From: Nemophila menziesii
Taxonomy: Eukaryota; Streptophyta; Magnoliopsida; Boraginales; Hydrophyllaceae
Assembly (NCBI GenBank): GCA_029959085.1
Contig: JARWIR010000023.1
Span: 4,477,860-4,541,859 of the forward strand
Direction: 5' to 3'
DNA length: 64,000 nt
The notes beneath the pieces are model-generated. The model searched no databases. It was not told where the DNA came from and saw only the letters and a list, made by a program, of their open reading frames with translations. Of this stretch, positions 54,928 through 64,000 are shown in pieces; the stretch's first letter is position 1, and each line of letters opens with the position of its first letter. The position numbers and the translations under genes are program-made.

Positions 54928-56409
54928 ATACGTTTTCTAATCCTTCCTTTTAGTGTAGATTAGTTTAATTGCTTTATTGAGTCTTTTCGAGTCGTGGGGA
55001 CACGGATCATTTCTGAGTTTGGGTTGGGGTTCGTTGCCTCATCCCATTTTTTATGTGTTATTTGTTTTTACTTGCTTTCAATAAAAGAATTGCGGAGTTG
55101 CGTTTGACTGTAGAAAAATTTAAATATCCCTATAAGCATACTTTTGATAAATCTATGATAGTAAATAGTGTACCTTAGGGATTAATATAAAACGCATTTA
55201 GAATTGCATGCAAACATAGGTAATTGATATGAAAAATTAATGAACAATGCAAATGAAGTAAGCTTGTAATTAAGGAATATGTTTGGTGTGTAGAACGTGA
55301 AATCCTAATTAGTAGAGAACCCACCTAGATATGAACTAAAGACAAGCTATGTACTTAGGAAAATGATAGGGGAAGTTCTTTGTTAGCCATTTGCAACCTT
55401 TTAGCCTTCTATCCCTTGTATTAATTATTATCCGTCTTAGCCCACTTTGAGCCTTTAGCCTTTTCTTTGTAGCCACGATATAAGTCATTATCCCTTAGAT
55501 TATTAGGCATGACCATATAACCCGCACTTGATTCACAGTCCGGAGACATGTCTCGAGCTTGAGTTTGTGGTGGTGGGTCCACTTATGGGGAATTTATTGG
55601 GTAGGGATTGATGTGCTTTGTATTAGGGCACAATTGCAGATGATATATAATTGTAACCCTTTGCCGGGAATGAAGAAAAATGAAAAAGAAAGAAAAAATG
55701 AAAAATCTCGAAAATTCATACAGTAGAAACCGAGTATCCAGATTTCACAAAACCGGGAACCTGGTTTCCATCTGTACAAAAAAAAAGAAAAAAGAGAAAA
55801 GAAAAGAAAAAGAAAAATATGAATGAATAAAACATCCGGCAAAGTGGAATTTTTATGAAAAAATCATCTTGTTTATAGTGGGTAGACATGGCATGCTAAA
55901 TTGTTGCGTAAATGGGTGAGTGAGAACATTTTGGAGCGTAAACTCAAGCTCGATGACATTGTTGATGGTAAGTGAAGAGAGAGCCAAAAGCTCACTTCAA
56001 ATTTACCAAATATACATTCACACCGTCCTGAAGCCATTATTAAAACCATAAATACCTCGTGATTCCTAAGTGTATAGTGAATTTATGATTATGTTGATAG
56101 GGAATATACTAGGTGGAGCGTTCAAATCGATTTAGGATTAATGACCACCCTATAGACATCATACAGAGATGGGTACAAGTGTAATCTTCAAGCATTGCGA
56201 CTTTAAATTTATGATTGAGATTATTTGTGTTTGATTTTGCATTACAGATGTATGTGTATATTAGTTTCTAGAGTTTGCTATATGAGATTTATCTTGAGAA
56301 TTGCTTTAGGTTTATTTGGTAGCTTCTACTTGTTCTTACGTTTACTTCTACCCCTTTGTTTTGTTTTGTTTTACTTTGCCGGGACGACAAAGGTTTGAGT
56401 TGGGGGTCT
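54928..56409 (+). other. Element E1 conserved 3' non-coding module and polypurine tract
   Basis: Hairpin 54989-55008 (two stem changes), box-like GAGTTTGGGTTGGGG near 55015 and GAGTTTGTGG near 55562, CTTTGCCGG near 55660 with CCGGCAAAG near 55837, a decayed palindrome pair between them (55726-55768), the GAGAGAGCCAAAAGCTCACT block near 55977, and the polypurine tract TTTGAGTTGGGGGTCT at 56394-56409. No gene. Confidence 0.75.
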
Positions 56410-57941
56410 TGATGTCTCCTTAATTGTTCTTATTTTCGACCCTTGGGAGACATCATTTTTAATGTTTATTTGAATATTTTGATAGACTTTTGAGTTAACA
56501 ATGCAATAATCCGGAATTCCTATTTTATTTCTAGTATTTTTGGTTTATTAAACTTTTGCGCGTAATCTTCTGTGTTTTAGTGAAAATTTAGTAGGTTTTG
56601 AATATTAGCTAGGAAAGGAATCCGAGAAGAGAGTCAAAGATCGTGATATGAAGTCAAGGCTTGAAGATAAATCCAGAAATAATTTCATTTTAGAGCTGCA
56701 AATCTGGAAAACAGACCAAAGATTGCTGATTTCCAGGCACTTAAGAGATGATTTAGCCGCTGACCTTTGAATAGAATATGTTCCTTATCGAGTTACGGAA
56801 ATTTAGAAAGTGATTTCAGGGCAATCGAAGTTATAACGAATCGGCTAGAGCCGTTTTAGTGGAGGTGGTGCAGCAGTTACGGGATTTTGGGCTTAGAAAA
56901 TGGACTTGGGCTTTTAATTAGTAATTTAATTTTAAGCCCAAGGCCTAATCCGAATTTTAGCTTATAAAAGGAGCTCTTGACTTCTATTTTTCACACAATT
57001 CACTTTTTACAAAATAAAACATCAAGAGAGAAGAAGCAGAAGGGAGAAGAAGAAGAAGCTGTAGAGCTAGAGAGAGTCTAAATCTCCAATCTCAGCCAAA
57101 TCCGATTCCGGAAATTAGGTATTTCTTATTTTTAATTCTGTAAAACAATATGAATTCCATTTATTTTTATTTAATTTTCTTTTTATTTAATTTTCTTTTT
57201 AATTAGTATGAGCTAATTTCTTCATAGTACTTGAGAATGCTAAATGGGTGAATCCCGATCTATTGAATTTCTTATGTCTGAATTTGGGTTTCTGTTAAAT
57301 TAAATTAAATTGGGTCTTTTACTCTTTTCGGTAATTTGAGATTATTTACTTTTTTTGGAGTCATGAAGTAAGAACAGGTGTTAGTATCTAGGCCATTCCA
57401 CATACGTGGCGTGTGGATTATCTTGACAGAGGTTTTAGGTACAAACTTAATTACTCAATCTAAAATAGAAGCTATTGACTCTGACGAGCTTAGTTAATTT
57501 TAGGGCCAATGTGGTAAAATTTCTTAATCATTCGAAAGTGGATCATATTTACTCTGACGGGACTAGTGACACTCTAGAATCGCCTTATAGTCTACCCTGA
57601 CGGGTGTATAAGGAATTTAGAATCCCGACCATTGTTGATTGACCAATTTAACCCTTAAACAACATATGTTATGAAATAGAATTAGGAGGATCCCTTGCGT
57701 TTCTCAAGTACTGCCTTCTCATATTTGCGTTTTATTATTTACTTGCATTTTCTTTCATTACTTAGGATTAATACAAACAACAAATCAATCATCAAATCTT
57801 TTACTTGCTTTCATAAGTGCAACCAATCATTATCTGATAAGCATTGTAGTTAACCCAACCGTTCCTGCAAACGATCCTAGAATCGTTATTACTACTTTGG
57901 ACAACCGCACACTTGCGGTTGTGGTTCAATTACTTTCACCA
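56410..57941 (+). repeat. 3' LTR of element E1
   Basis: 1532 bp. TATAAAAG at 56963-56970. Compared with the 5' LTR it lacks about 29 bases just before the end but keeps the final CACCA and the correct target copy GCACC. Confidence 0.94.
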
Positions 57942-57946
57942 GCACC

Positions 57947-58225
57947 ACATGAAGAATTCCGTCACATGGTCCATAAAAACGATCCAGCGCATAACAGACC
58001 ATATCGTCGCTCACGCTAGACCGTGACACGGTCCCGAAAAGAACAGCCATGCGGTACACCACTGGACCAGTCCGGTGCACCGCATGACTGAAAAACCGTG
58101 ACGATGCAAAATCAGGTCTTTATCGAGACCCTATGACCTAAACAGTTTCGTCAAGACTGTGGCACGGGGATCCCATCGAAGTTGCCTGTGGTTCACCGCA
58201 CCTCACCCGCGGTGCATCGATCGGT
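57947..58225 (+). repeat. Element A GC palindrome region, second part
   Basis: Continues from 32258. Units include CCGTGACACGG, GCGGTACACCACTGG, CCGGTGCACCGCA and CACCCGCGGTGCATCG. Same dialect as the first part and as element C. The short frames at 57892-58080 and 58182-58385 are artefacts. Confidence 0.72.
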
Positions 58226-58240
58226 GCTGCCAGATCAAGT

Positions 58241-58248
58241 TATAAAAG
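58241..58248 (+). promoter_or_regulatory. Candidate internal TATA box of element A
   Basis: TATAAAAG after the palindromes, about 415 bases before the ORF3 ATG, followed by a CA-rich leader (58300-58620). Confidence 0.45.
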
Positions 58249-58658
58249 AGAATGAGAAGAAGAGGTTAGTAATAGTTATGAAAATCGTAACCTTAAGCCT
58301 CTCTTTCTTCCCCAAATCTCTTCCAACTCAATTTAAGCTTCTACAAATCTTCACTACACATCAAAACACTACCCAATCACCATAAATTACATCCGATTCC
58401 TTCCCTACATCATTATAAATAAGATTCAACCACACAAATCAAATAAAAACACCTAGAATCCAAGAATCAAAACCCAAAATTCCCAAATCTTATCCAACAA
58501 TTTCTTAATCCCATACCAATCAAGCAAGAGTTCATCCTACTTACATAGAGATTCATCATCCTTACACTTTTCCTAACTAAAACAACACTTGTTCAACCCA
58601 AAATCAAGAGGTACAAATTTCAAAAGTGTTCAAAACTTTGAGTTGGATGTTAATTGAG

Positions 58659-59848
58659 ATGACAAAAAGAACATAAAAATTATCCATTGTTAGGAAGGTG
58701 AAGAATAATCAAGGTAAGGTATTATGTAATATATAAGACAATTGAGAAAAGTTCAAGTTTTAGTATGAAGAAAAAGGGTAAACAGGTCAAGATAGTAGAG
58801 TAAAGCTGGATGTGGTCAATTCAAATTGCAAAAAGATTACAAATTTCAAGGAGAAGATACCACAACCTCTACGAAATTGAGATTCATGTGCCCGAGATAA
58901 ATGAAGCTTCAAAGGCCTTATTAGCTTCCGCAAAAACACATTTACCAGACTTTCCTTTTGCTCATGAGAGAGTGTTTGAAAAAGAAGTTGGAGAAGGTGA
59001 TTACAAGAGATTTCTAGAGATGGGAGATAGATTAGGTTAGATCACATTCATGATAAGTGTTCAATTTTATGTATAAAGTTAGTTTCCAAGTTCTATTTAG
59101 TCCCCTTTAGCCGAGATAGTGAAGGTCATGTTCCAGTTACAGGAAAGTTAGTTCTTTTTACAGTTGATGAGATTAGATACCACTTCCAATTCAAAAAATT
59201 GGTTGGACCATGTACGTTTAGAGAAGTGGTGGAAAATATCAATAATTTTGATTGGGAATCAATTTTTTGAGCTTTTATTAGATGAAGAAAAAAAGAAATC
59301 ACTTAAGGAAGAATTGAAGGCACCATGGGCTTGCAAATATCTTCAAGCGGACACAAGAGTTTGGCACAATTTCTTCACACCAAACACCTTTGGAAACACG
59401 CAAACTTTGGATGTAACTAAGAGAAACGCTATATTTTTGGATTGTGTTTTAAAAGGGGAAGAAGTAGATGTGGCACGGTTGATCTTTAAGGACGTGATGT
59501 GATTTTTGGTATCTCCACTTTCTTTATTTAATGTGAAATATCCTACTATGACCACTTGCCTTGTACGAAAAACGAATATGACTCGGGTAAAGAAGAGAAA
59601 CTAATGTATAAAGTTAGCAAAAATATCGACAATACTTGGATCAAGACAATTTTAAGAGACTTTTTTGGAGAGAAAGGGTATAGGAGCGATTGAATAAAGT
59701 TGAAGCAGCTCAAACCTTCTTGGCCGACGATGTGGAACAGATCAAAGCTAATCAGGTGCACATCATGACACTCTTTGAGCAATTAAAGCGTGATTCAGCG
59801 AAAGATCCAATATCTCCTATCTTAGATGTTGATAAAGCGAGGCAATAG
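58659..59848 (+). pseudogene. Element A ORF3, Transposase_32-like, degenerate
   Basis: ATG 58659 follows the box relic TTTGAGTTGGATG. Stops occur within the first codons. Open pieces at 58810-59040 and 59164-59502 match the B ORF3, the second with ELKAPWACKYLQ, NTFGNTQTLDVTKRNA and LDCVLKGEEVDVARLI. The aligned stop is at 59846-59848. Clearly the same gene as in B, E1 and E2, but dead. Confidence 0.75.
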
Positions 59849-61399
59849 CCTCGAGAGTATTTTCTCTTTCATAATTACCATTTACATATATGCAATATTT
59901 ACTTGTTTTTAATCTTTTTATTGAGTCTTTTTCAGTCGTGGGGACACACCTCATTTTTGAGATGGAGGTGTGGGGATTCGTTGTCTCTCATCTCCATTTT
60001 TATGTGATTTTACTGTTTCTGGAAGAAATTAATTTTTTTGATACATGGGATTTGATATAGAGTATGTTTAATATCTTGAAATCATAAGATTAGTAAGTTA
60101 ATGATAAAAAGTAATATGTTTATGAGCTGTTTTATTTTGTATGCTTTGAGTACGAACAGGAAAAACACATCGATAGTAAAAAAAAAGATTAGTGAGCAAT
60201 GTGGTAGAAGTGTGTTTGATATTGGGGCACTTTGATGGGTGTGTAGGCTGTGAGATCCAAGCTAGTTGATAAACCCATTTAATGAACGTGCTAAATGTGA
60301 GAAAGTGACAAAATTGCATACTTTAGAAAGTGATTAAGGCGGTTCTTTGCTAAGTCCCTTGTTTCCTTTTAGCTTACTGTCTATTTATTATATTTATATC
60401 CTTCTTAAGCCCATCTAGCCTTTCTAAAGCCTTCTTATTTAGCCACATTATAAGTCATATCCCTTTATATTATAGAATTTTTCCATATGACTTGCACTCG
60501 AATCGCGATGCATACACAGTTGTTCTAGAGCTTGAGTTTGCGGTGGTGGGTCCACTATTATGGGAATTATTATTTGGTTTGGAATTTTGAGCCTATGTAT
60601 TTGTGCTCTATATTTTGATGATGAATCACTGTTATTATATTGTAACCCTTTGCCGGTGTAAAATAAATGAAATGAGTTGTGAAAAGAAAAAAAAATATGG
60701 GAAAAAGTAGCATAATATCTCACATAAAAAAGAAAGTCATAGCTATATTACAAAAGAAAAAAAAATGATATGAAAAGATTGAATATATTTGGACCCACAA
60801 AGTGAAATTTTTATGTGATCATATTTATGCTTTAACTGGGTTATTTTGGATGCTAATTAGTGCATCAATTTATTGGGTTGAGTGAGAACATATTTATGAG
60901 AGTAACTCAAGCCCTATGACAATTCGTTGATGGCTAGTGAGGGGAGAGCCAAAAGCTCACTCTAAATTATCTAAATCTACTATCATACCGTTCCTAAGCC
61001 AACATTACAACCTTAAAGACCTTATGATTCTTTGCTATGTAATCTAGAAGTGATTTAACCATTAGAGAGTAGTTAGGTGGATCTTTAAATACTAATGAAG
61101 TTCGATAAATGATATATAGCCTCCTTGGTAAGCTAAGTGAAGAGCCTCCCCTTCGTGTATTGCAAAGCTAATCTGATCTTGAATTTGAGCTGTGTTGATC
61201 GTTTGTATGACAAGTGTACATGTAATTTAGTTTGCAAATATTATTACATGAAATTTTCTAAGTAGTTGCTTTGAATTATTACATATCTTCTACTATCTTC
61301 TTCCCACTATGCTTAATTGACTTAGATGTGTATTTAGAGACTTCCCTCTGTTTTTATCTTTACTAAATCAGGACGATACAACTTTGAGTATGGGGGTCT
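59849..61399 (+). other. Element A conserved 3' non-coding module and polypurine tract
   Basis: Decayed hairpin near 59933-59952, box relics near 59957 and 60531, CTTTGCCGG near 60649 without a clean partner, the GAGAGCCAAAAGCTCACT block near 60944, and the polypurine tract TTTGAGTATGGGGGTCT at about 61383-61399. No gene. Confidence 0.7.
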
Positions 61400-62889
61400 T
61401 GATGTCTCCCTATGTGATATAATAATATAGGTTGGACACATCATTTTAGGTGTATTTGGTTAATTAATTATAGATTATTATCCGTTATTTGATAATTTCT
61501 TTTTCTTGTCTTGATTTATTGATTTATTATTTTTAGAGCATATTTGGTTTTATTTGCGTGTTAATGTTAAAATCTTGAGGTTTATGGAATATAATTAGAT
61601 TCCAAATAAATTATAAGAAGATAAGAAAGAAGATATGGAAGGAATCAAGATATAAAAGGAAGTCGAGATGAAATAGGAAAGGAAGAGCTGCCATGTAAAT
61701 CTGAAATTCTGCAGTTCCGTCCACTAAAGTGAAGATTCTTCAAATCGGCTTCGAATTTGGATGAGCCTTTAACGAAAAAGATAAATCTTTCTTCTGCGGT
61801 CGTTTCGATATCTCGTGTGAGAAAATCAGCCCAATAAACTTGATATATGATCAAAATAGTGAGCAGTGTTTATCTTGTCTTATATTTTAGGAAACAAATT
61901 TGAGTTGGACTTAGACTCGGACTCAAATTACTTTCCTTCACCTCAATATTTAGAACTATGGTCTTCTTAGCACCTATAAATACACCCTCTTATTATTGTA
62001 AACATGTCCTTGCTTGTCTTTGCTCAGTTCTAAACCTTAGATCAATCCTTAGTCATTCAAAAGAAGCAAGTCGACAGTATGTATCTTTATTTTAGTTTAA
62101 TTCTTTCCATCATGAAATAAATTTCCCATAACTTGGGTTTTGCATATGTATAATCTTTGAATTGTATTTTCTTCTATCTAAGCTTGTTTGGGAAAAACCT
62201 TTTTAAAATTATTTTAGTTACTTAACCTTTATATTTGTTTTATGTGCTATGATTTATTGACCGTAGTTCTTGCTAGTACACGATTATAGACTACCCCATT
62301 AATAGTAGTTGGATGGTCACCCCAGAATGGTGTCTAACTGTTGAAACACCACAGTGCAGTAGTGATTTGGAAGCGCTTGCCTAACTAGATAGCCAATAGG
62401 GTTTGAGATTTAACCGACGATCATTGCGCAGGTTCCCCTTACCCAAGTCCCCTAGTAATTTTTAGGTTGCCACCTAAGTCCACTCAGAAGGGGGTTAGGA
62501 GGTATATAGAATCCTGGCTACTTACTTTAAGAGCTTTAATCACCCTTATTAACTAGTAGAAGAAATAGAAGGATGAGTGCATACTAGCAAACCTAAGCTA
62601 TATTTCTCATCTTATTCTTACATTTTTTTATTTTATTGCATTAGTTTCAGTTAATCATTATTCTCCTCTATTATTCATACTTATTTTATTGTCTTTAATT
62701 CCTTGGTACTAAATTCTTACTACACTTTTTTGTAATCCATTCTTATAACACTCTAAGTCCCTGAGAACGAATCTAACTTATCATTAAAACTTACGTACGA
62801 CCTGTGTTACTTAGTGACTAACGTGATTGTTTAGGGTGATTGTTATTTACTTATATTATCATTACTTTATCATACCCTACCAGCCACCA
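61400..62889 (+). repeat. 3' LTR of element A
   Basis: Starts TGATGTCTCCC, ends CCACCA, target copy GGAGG follows. TATAAATA at 61975-61982. Diverged clearly more than 10% from the 5' LTR. Confidence 0.92.
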
Positions 62890-64000
62890 GGAGGATCAGC
62901 GGTTCTTGCTAAGAGTCTCATTAAAATTGAACAAATTTCCTACTCTAAGAATATTATTCATTGTAAAATGGATGCAATTGGTATGGGAGGGATTGCGATT
63001 TATTTTATTAATGGCATAAATTTGATAAATTACAAGGTAACTTTATTTCTGATTTTAAAGCTAGATGTCCTTTATCTAACTTTGAGGTATTATAGAGGAC
63101 TTTAATTTAATTAGACATGATTCGTATAAATTTGGGGGGTGATAAACCAAATAAAAATAATATGAAGCTGTTTAATGATTTCATTATTCATAATAGATTA
63201 TATGAACTTCCTCGAAAGGGGTTAGGTTTACTTGGTGTAGTAAAAGAAATGGGCGTGAACTTATCAAATAAGTCCTAGATAGGACTCAAGTGAACAATAA
63301 ATGGCTCTAATTAAGCCCTGATAGTTGGGTTGCTTACCACCCAATAGTTGGGTCATATCACTCCCCATCAATGCTTCAGGTTGATAATATGCATATCAAA
63401 ACTAGATGAAGAATTATATTAGATAAAAACTGGCTATATATTGAATCTTTCCATGACATTATCTTAAAAAATGAATATTTTATGACGTTCATAGGTAGGG
63501 ATATTGATAGATTTCATAAGAAGATTAAGAGACTATATTTGGATTAACTAGATGGTCTAAAAGTGTTGTCCTGAGCCAAAAAATTCTTATTAAAAGTATT
63601 GGATAGATATTATGTCCTTACGAAATACTTGAGGAACATTTGGCAAGGGAAAAGTTATTTGGCTAGTAGATCTAGAAATGTGGCTTATGTTGGTAAATAA
63701 AAACATAAAGTATTTTCAAACAATTAATAAAGCTAAAAGAGATAAAAAATCACTAGAATGAAAATTAAGAAAGGTGAATGGACTGAAAATAGAGTCAACA
63801 TTTCATCAAGTATAGTAAAGTATTTCTCAAGTGTGTTCCAATATGTGGGACCTAAAGACTATGCTCCTATATTAATTAATATTTAATATATGGTTAATGA
63901 ACATATGAATAAATAATTAAAAACCCTATTACAATTAATGAATTGAAAAGTGCAGTTTAGAGCCTCAATGTTGATATAATACCAAGCCCTGGTTGTATTT
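62890..64000 (+). pseudogene. LINE relic, 3' part: endonuclease and start of reverse transcriptase
   Basis: Resumes in the frame left at 1816: GGSAVLAKSLIKIEQISYSKNIIH is the continuation of the endonuclease N-terminus (only positions given here as one run is 20 or fewer: GGSAVLAKS, then ISYSKNIIH). Around 63160-63300 are endonuclease end motifs (FNDFIIHNRLYELPRKGLG, later LDRTQVNNKWL) in shifted frames. Around 63770-63990 are segments typical of the region before and at the RT start (KKGEWTENRVNI, ITINELKSAV, IPSPGC for the usual PGPDG). Several stops and shifts. It runs off the window. Confidence 0.65.

Larger units (their letters stand above)
32259..57941 (+). mobile_element. Element E1: autonomous-type Athila-like retrotransposon, degenerate, split by E2
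   Basis: 5' LTR 32259-33796, 3' LTR 56410-57941, target duplication GCACC at 32254-32258 and 57942-57946. Its own sequence is 32259-36919 and 49800-57941, about 12.8 kb. Order: LTR, PBS, gag, PR, RT, RNase H, INT, five-unit palindrome array, ORF3, 3' module, polypurine tract, LTR. Pol is interrupted by E2 and has several stops and shifts, so it is dead. LTRs differ by about 5% in the part I compared. Confidence 0.95.
1817..62889 (+). mobile_element. Element A: outermost Athila-like LTR retrotransposon, non-autonomous, host of all the others
   Basis: Bounded by 5' LTR 1817-3278 and 3' LTR 61400-62889, with target duplication GGAGG at 1812-1816 and 62890-62894. Its own sequence is 1817-5884, 31531-32258 and 57947-62889, about 9.7 kb; the rest is element B (5885-31525) and element E1 (32259-57941). 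Order: LTR, PBS, gag, protease, GPY/F-like tail, GC palindromes, ORF3, conserved 3' non-coding module, polypurine tract, LTR. There is no RT, RNase H or integrase core anywhere in its own sequence, so it was non-autonomous even before decay. All its frames are broken and its LTRs differ at clearly more than 10% of sites by eye, which makes it the oldest element of the nest, as the nesting requires. Confidence 0.92.

Overview
The window is intergenic, repeat-derived DNA from a flowering plant, probably a eudicot; nothing in it fixes the species. It is AT-rich and contains no host gene, tRNA, rRNA, CRISPR array or bacterial feature that I can support. Almost all of it is one nest of six LTR retrotransposons of the Ty3/gypsy Athila-like lineage, inserted into a decayed LINE. 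The assignment rests on the tRNA-Asp-type primer binding sites, the FMDD reverse transcriptase, the DLGAS protease, the Athila-style Gag and the extra ORF (ORF3) downstream of pol.

Layout. Positions 1-259 are a (CT)n tract. Positions 260-1816 and 62890-64000 are the two halves of a LINE relic split by element A. A (+, 1817-62889, duplicated target GGAGG) contains two nests. The first is B (-, 5885-31525, target GAATA), which contains C (+, 13243 to about 29950), which contains D (-, 15650-24766, target ATGTT). The second is E1 (+, 32259-57941, target GCACC), which contains E2 (+, 36920-49794, target GTGAT). Five of six insertions have exact 5-bp target duplications; the right end of C is lost in a deletion. 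LTR divergence agrees with nesting order: A is the most diverged, B and E1 are intermediate, E2 is about 2%, and D shows no difference between its 1547-bp LTRs.

How the genes work together. Only E1 and E2 carry a full pol (PR-RT-RNase H-INT). The E2 pol frame is open, but its gag is broken. D, B and A have no RT, RNase H or integrase core: their Gag-protease runs directly into a short GPY/F-like integrase-tail module. D keeps this as an uninterrupted 943-aa frame between identical LTRs, so it was very probably mobilised recently by enzymes from an E-type element. C is also non-autonomous and encodes an unrecognised Gln/Tyr-rich protein whose frame was open until D landed in it. ORF3 (Transposase_32-like, of unknown function) is present in A, B, E1 and E2 and internally deleted in C and D.

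Shared non-coding design. All six elements share an unusual architecture: an LTR that starts with a 10-11 bp inverted repeat; a family-specific array of short GC-rich palindromes between pol (or the Gag-PR tail) and ORF3, usually followed by a TATA-like box and a CA-rich leader; about five copies of a TGAGTTTGGGG box, the last being the polypurine tract next to the 3' LTR; and a conserved hairpin after ORF3. These features are shared by autonomous and non-autonomous elements and are candidates for cis-acting signals. They are the part of the window most worth following up.
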